Shown here: piece by piece, positions 34,442 to 42,018 of the stretch
Layout of the letters: each line of letters starts with the position of its first letter
Position numbering within the stretch: position 1 is the first letter of the stretch
Source of the DNA: Bacteroidales bacterium
Lineage (GTDB): Bacteria; Bacteroidota; Bacteroidia; Bacteroidales; UBA932
Direction: 5' to 3'
DNA length: 47,916 nucleotides
Assembly: GCA_017461285.1 (NCBI GenBank)
Contig: JAFTYS010000088.1
Span: 1-47,916 of the forward strand
The notes under the pieces: model-generated
What the model was told of the DNA's origin: nothing
Seen by the model: only the letters and a program-made list of their open reading frames with translations
The model's database searches: none
Translations under genes and position numbers: made by a program

Positions 34442-35443
34442 TCAATAAGTGAATGACGATCCCCGGATTATCAGATCTGACTTGAATATCCTGATTTCGC
34501 TATCTTCCGGCAGATTCCCGTTGCATATTTCTTTCACCATTCCCGCTATTTCTTCTCCGATTTCTGCTGTAGGGCGTTCGATTCCGGTTATCGACGGAGA
34601 AGAATATCTGCATTCGGGGTCATCGTCGAAACTTACGATCGCCAGGTCCTGAGGCACTGAGATGTTGTTGATCTTTGCAAGGGAAGTTGCCTGCAGGGCC
34701 GATACGAAGTTGGGGAGTATCAATGCATCGGGTCTCGGAACCATCCTGATGAATCTGCTTATTACCTCATGGGTATCTTCGAGTGTGAGCTCGCTGTAGA
34801 TCAGATGCTCTGAATTGAAACTCAAGCCGCTCTGTTTCAGGACGTCCTTGTATGCCTTTATCCTTTCTTTATATATAGGGCAGTTGTAATGCTTTGCGGC
34901 AAAGGCTATCCTTTTCTTTCCTGTGGAGACAAGATGCCTTGTCAGCATGTATGAGTCCATGTAGTCGTCTATGAGGAATTTCGGACAACCGCCGTTGTAG
35001 TAGGTCCTGTTGAAGAGGATCGTCGGAAGTCCTCTCTTCTGTGCATCCTTCAGATGCTGGCTGTTTTCGGTGTACATGCTTTGGGAGATGATCAGGCATC
35101 TGATCTGGGCCGGATCGAGTCTGGCTACGAGTTCCTGCTCTTTTGATGCGGAATTGTATGAACACATCACTACGAGCAGATAGTCGCTTCCCAAGTTTTC
35201 CTGAATGGTTGCGAGCACCGAACTGTAAAAGGAATTGTCTATTTCGGGTACTATCGCCACGACGGCTTTTGTCCCTGAAACGGACCTGGTGCCGTTGTGG
35301 TAACCCATCTCCTCGGCAGCCATCCTTACCCTCGTCTTGGTCTTGATGTTGATGAGCGGATTGTCGGCCAGTGCGCGGGATACTGTCGAGGGGGACAGCT
35401 TGAGCCTGTCGGCTATGTCATATATCGTGATCTTCTTTGCCAT
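34442..35443 (-). CDS. LacI-family transcriptional regulator
   Basis: A 333-residue LacI/PurR-type repressor or activator. Residues 1-60 are the helix-turn-helix (TIYDIADRLKLSPSTVSRAL) plus hinge; residues 60-333 are the periplasmic-binding-protein-like effector domain, with the DDDPECRYSSPSITGIERP segment typical of the family's C-terminal half. The ATG at 35443 gives the usual MAKKITIYDIA start; an ATG at 35482 would overlap ROK2 and add nonstandard residues. It is 10 bases after ROK2 and likely co-transcribed with it. Palindromic sites flank this pair, so it probably controls both itself and the PUL. The effector is unknown but likely a sugar or sugar phosphate. Confidence 0.92.
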   Translation of the reverse strand: MAKKITIYDIADRLKLSPSTVSRALADNPLINIKTKTRVRMAAEEMGYHNGTRSVSGTKAVVAIVPEIDNSFYSSVLATIQENLGSDYLLVVMCSYNSASKEQELVARLDPAQIRCLIISQSMYTENSQHLKDAQKRGLPTILFNRTYYNGGCPKFLIDDYMDSYMLTRHLVSTGKKRIAFAAKHYNCPIYKERIKAYKDVLKQSGLSFNSEHLIYSELTLEDTHEVISRFIRMVPRPDALILPNFVSALQATSLAKINNISVPQDLAIVSFDDDPECRYSSPSITGIERPTAEIGEEIAGMVKEICNGNLPEDSEIRIFKSDLIIRGSSFTY

Positions 35444-35453
35444 AAGCCGTGGA

Positions 35454-36314
35454 TTATTCGAAACACAGTGCGGCAGCTCCATAAATCGGGATGTATGGTT
35501 CCGTCGATCTCATTATCCTGATGTTCTTCACAGTGCCTTTGTAAATGAACGTGTTGACTGTCTTGAGCATCGAATCCCTGAAGAAGTCATATGCTTCCGC
35601 TATCCGGCCTCCTATTACTATAGCGTCCGGATCCAATGCATACATGATGGTCTTTATCGCATTTCCGAGATCGTTGCCGAAGAACTCATAGATGGCCAGT
35701 GCGATCTTGTCCCTGTTGTGTGCCCGGCTCAGAAGGATGTCATGCTTGAGACCGTATTTCTCCTCGAAGTATTTGGTGCTGCAGTAATACTCGTAATCAT
35801 AGTCCTTGTATGGAATGGAGCAGAATTCTCCGGCTCCCGCATTCCTTCCCGAATACAGCTTCCCGTTGATGATTATGCCTACTCCGAATCCCGTATCGAT
35901 GGTCAGTCCCGCGATGTTGTCGTAGTCTTTGGCAAGGCCGAAGTACTTTTCTCCAAGTGCAAAGCAGTTCGCGTCGTTGTTGATATAGACCGGAATGTTG
36001 AACTGCTCTTCAAGGATGTGTTTCAGATGGACCTTGCGCCATGAAGGAATATTGGTAGGATTTATTACGATACCGTTCTTCACATCTACGAGGCTCGGCA
36101 CGCCTACGCCTATTCCTGTGACGGAATCTGTGAATACCGCGTTTATCGTACGTATCATCTCGCTGAGGATGACTTCTTCCGTCTCCCTGTTGTTGATGTC
36201 GCTGTGGACGATTTCTGCAATGGTGCCGTTCTCGATTCTTGCTGCACTGAGGTGCTTGCCGCCGAAGATCACACCAATGACATTCCTCTGCAGCTTGTCC
36301 TGACTGAGTATCAT
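35454..36314 (-). CDS. ROK-family protein with degenerate ATP-binding loops (ROK2)
   Basis: A 286-residue ROK-fold paralog of ROK1. The sugar-side residues are kept (VYINNDANCFALGEKY, with the catalytic-type Asp), but the ATP side is altered: the phosphate-1 loop IDLGGT is VIFGGK (Asp to Ile16, Thr to Lys20), and the phosphate-2 loop TLGTG is TIDTG (Gly to Asp). The zinc motif is also absent. The frame is intact. It is co-transcribed with and directly before the LacI-type gene. I infer a sugar-binding sensor or inactive kinase rather than a working kinase, but unusual active kinases exist. Confidence 0.8.
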   Translation of the reverse strand: MILSQDKLQRNVIGVIFGGKHLSAARIENGTIAEIVHSDINNRETEEVILSEMIRTINAVFTDSVTGIGVGVPSLVDVKNGIVINPTNIPSWRKVHLKHILEEQFNIPVYINNDANCFALGEKYFGLAKDYDNIAGLTIDTGFGVGIIINGKLYSGRNAGAGEFCSIPYKDYDYEYYCSTKYFEEKYGLKHDILLSRAHNRDKIALAIYEFFGNDLGNAIKTIMYALDPDAIVIGGRIAEAYDFFRDSMLKTVNTFIYKGTVKNIRIMRSTEPYIPIYGAAALCFE

Positions 36315-36364
36315 GGCTGTCAGATTGTTGTGTGGTTACTGGTTTTAGCTTATCAATGCAATTT

Positions 36365-36383
36365 TACGCAATTTGTTGCATAA
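36365..36383. promoter_or_regulatory. Putative second operator upstream of ROK2-lacI
   Basis: TACGCAATTTGTTGCATAA shares the 9-base half GTTGCATAA with the site at 34357-34375; its left half CGCAAT matches the palindrome at 4 of 6 positions. It lies about 50 bases before the ROK2 ATG, a fitting place for autoregulation. Confidence 0.5.
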
Positions 36384-36505
36384 ATCCAAATAAGAAACTG
36401 AGAAAGTGTTCGGGTTCTGATGATTTTGTCCATCAAAACCGGTCATTTGGTGGAGAAACTGCGTTTATGGAACTGATTTCTCGAAAGTAAACGGATATTC
36501 GTTCC

Positions 36506-36523
36506 AAAATTCAAACGGTTTCT
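36506..36523. repeat. Copy of the palindrome-arm motif AAAATTCAAACrGTTTCT
   Basis: AAAATTCAAACGGTTTCT differs at one base of 18 from the right arm of the 9659-9857 element (9839-9856). It lies just before the promoter of the first M23 gene. Confidence 0.6.
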
Positions 36524-36535
36524 AATATTTTTGAT

Positions 36536-36543
36536 TATCTTTG
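36536..36543 (+). promoter_or_regulatory. Candidate -7 box for the M23 gene pair, near-leaderless
   Basis: TATCTTTG matches TAnnTTTG. With the usual distance the transcript would start at about 36550, one base before the ATG at 36551. No TTTG is seen at -33. Confidence 0.5.
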
Positions 36544-36550
36544 CGCCCGT

Positions 36551-37570
36551 ATGTCCAAAAGCAAGAAGTATATATTCAACCCTCAGACTCTCTCGTACGA
36601 AGTCGTGAAGAAGTCCAGGAAGTCACGTCTGTTCAAGACGGTGACCATGTTTGTCATGAGCATAGCCATGACGGGACTTTATTTCTGGGTATATACTTCC
36701 GTCCTCGGCCTGGAAAGTCCTAAGACGATCCTCCTGAAGAAGGACAATGCCGAGTGGCACTCCAAGATGGAGGTCCTGAACAGGCAGCTTGACGACTATG
36801 ATGACGCACTCGTGTCATTGCAGATGAGGGATGATGACATCTATCGTTCCATCTTCGGTCTGCATGAGATTCCTGCGGAAGTCAGGGAAGCCGGATTCGG
36901 TGGTGTGAACAGATATTCCCACTATGACCTTGTCAATCCTGACGGCCCTCTCAAGACTGCAGCCGTCAGATTGGATGTCCTTACGAAAAAGACTGTGGTG
37001 CAGAGCCGCTCGTTTGACGAGGTGGCCCAGCTGTCCAAGAAGGCCGGTGACATGGCTTCGTGCATACCTGCCATCCCGCCTGTGGTGCCGGACAGAAGCG
37101 TTTATCACATATCAAGCCGTTTCGGCTACAGGAGCGATCCGTTTACGAAGAAGTCCCGCAGACATAACGGCATAGATTTCGCGCTTATGCCGGGCAATTC
37201 AGTGTATTCTACAGGTGACGGAGTGGTGGAGAGCGTCAGACATGATTTCTACGGCTACGGCAATCAGGTGCTCATAGACCATGGCTTCGGCTACAAGACC
37301 AGATACGCCCACCTCAAGACGATAGACGTCGTGGAAGGAATGGTTCTGAAGAGAGGAGAGAAGATCGGCACAAGCGGCAATTCAGGCAGGTCGTCGGGAC
37401 CACATCTTCATTATGAGGTCATCTACAGGGACCAGCATATGAATCCTGCGAACTATTTCGATCTTGACATCACTCCTGAGGAGTATTCGACAATGGTCAG
37501 AAATACCGAGGCTGCCTCAGACAACATCACTCTCCATCCGTCTCATCAGAAACCTAAGGGACGATCATGA
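36551..37570 (+). CDS. M23 family zinc metallopeptidase, membrane-anchored (first of pair)
   Basis: A 339-residue predicted peptidoglycan endopeptidase. One membrane helix near residues 30-55, a coiled-coil-like stalk (about 60-110), then a LytM/M23 domain (about 180-310). Zinc ligands are present: H205 and D209 in RHNGID, and H287 in PHLHYE, with H285 as the partner His and the extra RYAHLKT His. It would cut peptide crosslinks in the periplasm during growth or division. The start fits the paralog downstream, which also begins with a short YIF motif before its helix. The stop overlaps the next ATG (ATGA). Confidence 0.9.
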   Translation: MSKSKKYIFNPQTLSYEVVKKSRKSRLFKTVTMFVMSIAMTGLYFWVYTSVLGLESPKTILLKKDNAEWHSKMEVLNRQLDDYDDALVSLQMRDDDIYRSIFGLHEIPAEVREAGFGGVNRYSHYDLVNPDGPLKTAAVRLDVLTKKTVVQSRSFDEVAQLSKKAGDMASCIPAIPPVVPDRSVYHISSRFGYRSDPFTKKSRRHNGIDFALMPGNSVYSTGDGVVESVRHDFYGYGNQVLIDHGFGYKTRYAHLKTIDVVEGMVLKRGEKIGTSGNSGRSSGPHLHYEVIYRDQHMNPANYFDLDITPEEYSTMVRNTEAASDNITLHPSHQKPKGRS

Positions 37571-38517
37571 GCAGTCAGTACATATTTGACAAGGAAAACT
37601 ACAAGTTCAGGAAGGCTAAGACATCAGTGTGGGCGGTCATACGCAAGATACTGATGTTTTTTGTCGGTACATTGTCGATGGCTGTACTCTATTATGTGAT
37701 ATTCGCCCTTGTATTCAGTACTGAGGAAGAAAGGCGTCTGCGTCAGGAAAACAGATTGTATGAAAAGGAGATTCCCGAGCTTGAGAGGAAGGAAAAGCTG
37801 CTCTCGGATGTTGTGGAGGGACTCAAGGTGAAGGATGACCGCATCTATGAGGAGATATTCCATTCTTCGGCTCCGAACATGGACCGTTTCAGTACAGGAG
37901 GATTCCTGTCTGTGATAGATTCGATTCCTGATGACGAGATTGTCAGGGTGTCCGAGCGGAAACTCAAGGCTCTCAAGCAGGGCGCGGATTCGGTAGAAGC
38001 CAATTTCATAAAGGTGATGGAGGCCATTTCGGATTCAGGATTCGTGATGCCTCCGATGACTCATCCTCTCGGACAATTCTCACCTGCTCAGACCGGTGCT
38101 ACTACCGGTGACAAGATAAATCCGTTCTACAAGGTGAGCATGAGGCATAACGGTCTTGATCTCATTGCCTCGACCGGAGAACCAGTGTATGCTTCCGCTG
38201 ACGGTGTGGTGAAGGAGGTCCTTCGTCTGAAGAAAGGACTCGGCAATGTCGTTGTCATCGACCATGGCGACGGATATGTTACGCGGTATGCCCATCTTGC
38301 CGATGTGGTGGTACGTGAAGGTCGCAGGGTAAAGCGGGGGACAAGGATAGGCAGTGTCGGCATATCGGGAAATTCGTTCGCGCCTCATCTCCATTATGAG
38401 GTCCAGAAGGATACGCTTGTACTGGATCCTGTGCATCATTTTTTTGCTTCCGTTACTCCGGATGAGTATCTGAACATGCTTATAATGTCATCAAGCATAG
38501 GACAATCGATGGATTGA
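37567..38517 (+). CDS. M23 family zinc metallopeptidase, membrane-anchored (second of pair)
   Basis: A 316-residue paralog with the same layout: helix near residues 28-50, a charged coiled-coil stretch (EEERRLRQENRLYEKEIPEL and on), then an M23 domain with all zinc ligands (RHNGLD, RYAHLAD, PHLHYE). It is coupled to the first copy by a 4-base ATGA overlap. The tandem suggests two periplasmic cell-wall hydrolases made in fixed ratio, perhaps acting as a complex. Both keep active-site residues, so neither looks like the inactive, activator type of LytM factor. Confidence 0.9.
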   Translation: MSSQYIFDKENYKFRKAKTSVWAVIRKILMFFVGTLSMAVLYYVIFALVFSTEEERRLRQENRLYEKEIPELERKEKLLSDVVEGLKVKDDRIYEEIFHSSAPNMDRFSTGGFLSVIDSIPDDEIVRVSERKLKALKQGADSVEANFIKVMEAISDSGFVMPPMTHPLGQFSPAQTGATTGDKINPFYKVSMRHNGLDLIASTGEPVYASADGVVKEVLRLKKGLGNVVVIDHGDGYVTRYAHLADVVVREGRRVKRGTRIGSVGISGNSFAPHLHYEVQKDTLVLDPVHHFFASVTPDEYLNMLIMSSSIGQSMD

Positions 38518-38521
38518 CATC

Positions 38522-38547
38522 TGTCATCCTGACGAAGTGAAGGATCT
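38522..38547. repeat. REP-like repeat fragment (GTCATCCTGAc..GAAGGATCT type)
   Basis: The sequence begins TGTCATCCTGACGAAGTG and ends AAGGATCT, a slightly degraded copy of the short dispersed repeat of the form GTCATCCTGAGCGAAGCGAAGGATCT that I recall from many Bacteroidota and other genomes. It lies between the second M23 gene and the MerR-like gene. Confidence 0.5.
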
Positions 38548-38563
38548 ATATTATATAATATAT

Positions 38564-38881
38564 ATGGAAAAGTACTTATACACGGTAGGCGAAGTAGCCG
38601 AAATCCTTGGAGAGAGCACGTCACTGGTCCGCTTCTGGGCCAATGAGTTCCCCAAGTTCATACGTCCTCAGAGGAATGCCAAAGGAAACCGTCTTTTTAC
38701 AAGGGATGATGTCGAGACATTCAAGCACATCCATTTGCTTGTCAAAGTCGAAGGCATGACGCTTGAGGGAGCTGCCAAGAGGCTCAAGGGAGACCGGAAG
38801 GAAGTCATAACGAAGGCCAGGATCCTCGACTCGCTGAGGTCGATCCGTCAGCAGCTTTCGGAGATCCGCGAGACACTGTAG
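38564..38881 (+). CDS. MerR-family transcriptional regulator (short)
   Basis: A 105-residue protein with an N-terminal winged HTH of the MerR type (YTVGEVAEILGESTSLVRFWANEF) and a short C-terminal helix; there is no effector domain. Small single-domain MerR proteins of this size occur widely in Bacteroidota; their targets are mostly unknown. I start at the ATG at 38564; an upstream in-frame ATG (38537) would add nine residues that read through the REP-like repeat. An A/T palindrome TATATTATATAATATA precedes the start and may hold its promoter or binding site. Confidence 0.85.
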   Translation: MEKYLYTVGEVAEILGESTSLVRFWANEFPKFIRPQRNAKGNRLFTRDDVETFKHIHLLVKVEGMTLEGAAKRLKGDRKEVITKARILDSLRSIRQQLSEIRETL

Positions 38882-38910
38882 AGATTCCTCCATAAGCCCG
38901 ATATATCCGA

Positions 38911-39693
38911 ATGCTCATGAAAGTCAGAGAAATAATATCGACCATAGAAGAATTCGCTCCTCTTTCCATCCAGGAAAACTGGGACAACAGCGGATTGTGC
39001 ATAGGCTCGCCGGAAGATGAAGTCACATCAGTCCTCCTCGGTCTGGACTGCACTCCGGAGCTTGTGGATGAAGCTGTTGCCTGCGGGGCTGATATGATAG
39101 TGACGCATCATCCTCTTATATTTAAAGGTGTGAAGAAGATTTCGCCAGACGACCGCACCGGTGAAGCGATCATGAAGGCGATCAGGTCCGGAATAAGCAT
39201 ATACGCAGCTCACACATCGGCAGACAAGGTCATTGCAGGAGTAAGCGGTGCGATGGCTGCAAGATTAGGACTGCAGAATGTGAGGATTCTCGAAGAGGAC
39301 GGAGACGGTACAGGATTGGGCGTCGTGGGCGACCTGGCCGAGCCTCTCACTGCAATGGAAGCGGTGGCTATGGTGAAGGAAAGGTTCGCACTCAAAGCTC
39401 TGCGGACTTCAAGACCTGTGGAAGGGACAGTCAGCCGGGTGGCGGTGTGCGGCGGCTCAGGCGGCTCGCTCATGGAAGTGGCACGCAAGGCTGGAGCCGG
39501 ACTGTATGTCAGCGGTGACATCTCATACCACAATTTCTTTACTGAAAAAGGTTTCATGATAATGGATATAGGTCATTATGAAAGTGAAATAGAGATAGTT
39601 GATATTTTATTTTCTTTGATAAAGAAAAAATTTCCTACCTTTGCGGTTCGCATTACGCAGAATATGAATAGTAACCCGATATATTATTTTTAA
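38911..39693 (+). CDS. Nif3-like dinuclear metal-centre protein
   Basis: A 260-residue Nif3/YbgI family protein. Metal-ligand motifs are present: THHPLIFKG near residue 66, AHTSADKV near residue 98, and DIGHYESE near residue 223. The biochemical role of the family is unsettled (annotated as GTP cyclohydrolase I type 2-like). At 260 residues it is the short form without the central PII-like insert. The last 80 bases of the gene also carry the predicted promoter for the next gene. An alternative ATG lies at 38917. Confidence 0.9.
   Translation: MLMKVREIISTIEEFAPLSIQENWDNSGLCIGSPEDEVTSVLLGLDCTPELVDEAVACGADMIVTHHPLIFKGVKKISPDDRTGEAIMKAIRSGISIYAAHTSADKVIAGVSGAMAARLGLQNVRILEEDGDGTGLGVVGDLAEPLTAMEAVAMVKERFALKALRTSRPVEGTVSRVAVCGGSGGSLMEVARKAGAGLYVSGDISYHNFFTEKGFMIMDIGHYESEIEIVDILFSLIKKKFPTFAVRITQNMNSNPIYYF
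39615..39643 (+). promoter_or_regulatory. Bacteroidota-type promoter inside the end of the Nif3-like gene
   Basis: TTTG (39615-39618) and TACCTTTG (39636-39643) are 17 bases apart, a good match to the -33/-7 consensus TTTG...TAnnTTTG. Transcript start near 39650, about 49 bases before the zinc-ribbon gene ATG. Confidence 0.7.
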
Positions 39694-39698
39694 GCGAT

Positions 39699-40508
39699 AT
39701 GGCTAAAAAGACAAAGAAATTCGAAACTCCGATTGACCAGAGAGAGACATTCGTATCCATCAGAAAGAGCTTTGCGGACTCGGATCTCAGTGTTGGTGAG
39801 AAACTTCAGACCCTCTATGTCCTTCAGCAGGCTGACACAGAGATCGACAAGATCCTCCAGCTCAGAGGTGAGCTTCCTATGGAAGTAGAGAATCTCGAGA
39901 ACGAGATCGCCGAACTGAAGGCTAAGTCTGCGCGCATGATCGAGTTGGTTGACGAATACAACAAGTTCATTACCGAAAACAAGCACAACATCACTGAGTG
40001 TGACGATCAGATAGAGAGGTACAAGACACAGCTCGAGAACATCGCCAACAGCCGTGAGTATGACTCTCTCAACAAGGAGATAGAGAATCAGGGACTTCTC
40101 AGGCAGATTGCAGAGAAGAATATCGCCGAGACCAAGGAGCGTATCTTCGACAAGAAGAACGAGATTGAGGTGATCAAGGAGAAGATTGCCGTAAGGACCG
40201 ACGACCTCAAGGCAAAGAAGGAGGAGCTTTCCACTATCGTGGAGTCAACTGCCAAGGAGGAGGAGAGACTCCGTGCAAACAGAGAGGAATGTGCAGCCAA
40301 GATAGACGCAAGGACAATGAGTGCATATGACCATATCCGCAAGAGCTGCAATAATCATCTTGCTGTGGTGTCGGTGTTCAACAATGACTCATGTGGCGGA
40401 TGTTTCAACACCATCGCACCTCAGAGGCTTATCGACATCGCTTCAAACAAGAAGATGATAATCTGCGAGTACTGCGGAAGAATCATTGTCAATCCGGATT
40501 TCGAATAA
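39699..40508 (+). CDS. Coiled-coil protein with C4 zinc ribbon
   Basis: A 269-residue protein that is almost wholly coiled coil (about residues 45-220, repeated Glu/Lys/Leu heptads) and ends in a zinc ribbon, CGGC near residue 230 and CEYC near residue 258. Proteins of this type often lie next to Nif3-family genes, as here (5-base gap). The function is not well established; a nucleic-acid or protein-interaction role is inferred from the ribbon. It has its own predicted promoter inside the preceding gene. Confidence 0.87.
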   Translation: MAKKTKKFETPIDQRETFVSIRKSFADSDLSVGEKLQTLYVLQQADTEIDKILQLRGELPMEVENLENEIAELKAKSARMIELVDEYNKFITENKHNITECDDQIERYKTQLENIANSREYDSLNKEIENQGLLRQIAEKNIAETKERIFDKKNEIEVIKEKIAVRTDDLKAKKEELSTIVESTAKEEERLRANREECAAKIDARTMSAYDHIRKSCNNHLAVVSVFNNDSCGGCFNTIAPQRLIDIASNKKMIICEYCGRIIVNPDFE

Positions 40509-40520
40509 TCTGATTCAACT

Positions 40521-41999
40521 ATGACTGAAGAGGGAAAGAAAAAGTCAGTCAGAAGGAAGAATACGGCCGTCAACTTAGACACACTTGGGCTTGAGATGGG
40601 TAACAGACCGCCTCAAGCTCTTGATGTTGAAGAGGCTGTGTTGGGTGCCCTTCTGATCGAACCTAACTGTATCGACGAAGCTATGGATGAGCTTGCGCCG
40701 AACTGTTTCTATAGCGAGAAGCACAGGATGATATTCGAGGCAATGCGTTCGCTTACCAACGAACATGTGGCTCTCGATCTGCTTTCCGTATCTCAGAAAC
40801 TCAAGGCCAACGGCAATCTCGAGGTTGTCGGAGGTACGGTGGCCCTCGCTCAGCTGTCTCAGAAGATCGGTGCGGCCGCACATATAGAGTATTATATACG
40901 TATTCTCAAGCAGAAGTGTATCCAGAGGGAACTCATCACTGCGTCTTATGATATCCTCAAGTCGTCGTATGATGAATCCGTCAATGTGGATGACCTCATA
41001 GACACGGCTCAGACCAAGCTTTTCGCTGCTATCCAGAACAATGTGAAGAAGGATGTGCAGGAGATCGGCAAGGTGATCAACGATGCTCTTGACGATATCC
41101 AGAGGCTCCAGGATTCTTCAGGACTCAGCGGTGTGCCGTCAGGCTTCCCGTCGATGGACAAGATAACCCTCGGATGGCAGGCTTCTGACCTCATCATCCT
41201 TGCGGCCCGCCCGTCTGTCGGTAAGACTGCCTTTGTGCTCAACATTGCGCGTAATGCAGCAGTTGACTTCAATATGCCTGTGGCCTTCTTTTCCCTTGAA
41301 ATGCCGGCCATCCAGCTCGCAAAGCGTATGATGGTGTCTGAGACCCGTCTGAGTGCGGATAAGATCAAGGGTGGAGTGAAACTGCTTCCATATGAATGGG
41401 AACAGCTTGATATCCAGCTCAAGAGGCTTGCCAAGGCTCCGATTTATATTGACGATACTCCGTCGCTTCCTGTGATGGAGTTCCGCTCCAAGGTCAAGAA
41501 ACTGGTGAAACAGAAAGGTGTACGTCTGATTGTAGTCGATTATCTTCAGCTGATGCAGGGACCGGCGGAGCTCCGCGGAATGCGTGAGCAGGAGGTCGCT
41601 GCCATTTCCCGTACCCTCAAGGCCACGGCCAAGGAGATGAATGTGCCTATCATCGCCCTGTCGCAGCTTTCGCGTCAGTCGGAAAACCGTCAGGGAAGCA
41701 ACCGCCGTCCTCAGTTGAGCGACCTTCGTGAGTCAGGTTCCATCGAGCAGGATGCGGATATGGTGATCTTCATTCACCGATATGACTATCAGGGACTTTC
41801 TGAGAATCCGGATGATGTGGGAAGGACTCAGATCATCATCGCAAAGCACAGAAACGGCGCGATTGCGGATATCGATATGCGTTTCCGTGCAGATGAGGTG
41901 CGTTTCGTTGATGACCAGGAAAGTCTTGTCAGTCAGGCGGATGCGATGCCTGTAGGCTCGGCCATGAATGATGATTTCGGAGCGAATGACGAATTCTGA
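40521..41999 (+). CDS. dnaB: Replicative DNA helicase
   Basis: A 492-residue DnaB helicase that unwinds DNA at the replication fork as a hexameric ring. The N-terminal helical domain (PPQALDVEEAVLGALLIEPN) and the RecA-like C-terminal domain are both complete: Walker A ARPSVGKTA near residue 231, Walker B-type LIVVDYLQLM, and the SDLRESGSIEQDADMVIF segment. No intein interrupts it. Length is slightly over the usual 450-470 because of an acidic, N-terminal charged tail and C-terminal extension. It starts 12 bases after the zinc-ribbon gene. Confidence 0.95.
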   Translation: MTEEGKKKSVRRKNTAVNLDTLGLEMGNRPPQALDVEEAVLGALLIEPNCIDEAMDELAPNCFYSEKHRMIFEAMRSLTNEHVALDLLSVSQKLKANGNLEVVGGTVALAQLSQKIGAAAHIEYYIRILKQKCIQRELITASYDILKSSYDESVNVDDLIDTAQTKLFAAIQNNVKKDVQEIGKVINDALDDIQRLQDSSGLSGVPSGFPSMDKITLGWQASDLIILAARPSVGKTAFVLNIARNAAVDFNMPVAFFSLEMPAIQLAKRMMVSETRLSADKIKGGVKLLPYEWEQLDIQLKRLAKAPIYIDDTPSLPVMEFRSKVKKLVKQKGVRLIVVDYLQLMQGPAELRGMREQEVAAISRTLKATAKEMNVPIIALSQLSRQSENRQGSNRRPQLSDLRESGSIEQDADMVIFIHRYDYQGLSENPDDVGRTQIIIAKHRNGAIADIDMRFRADEVRFVDDQESLVSQADAMPVGSAMNDDFGANDEF

Positions 42000-42018
42000 T
42001 CCGTGAAAGACGAATGAG

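Noticed and set aside
35444..35482. Longer N-terminus for the LacI-type regulator
   Set aside because: It overlaps ROK2 and precedes the standard MAKKITIYDIA start by non-family residues.
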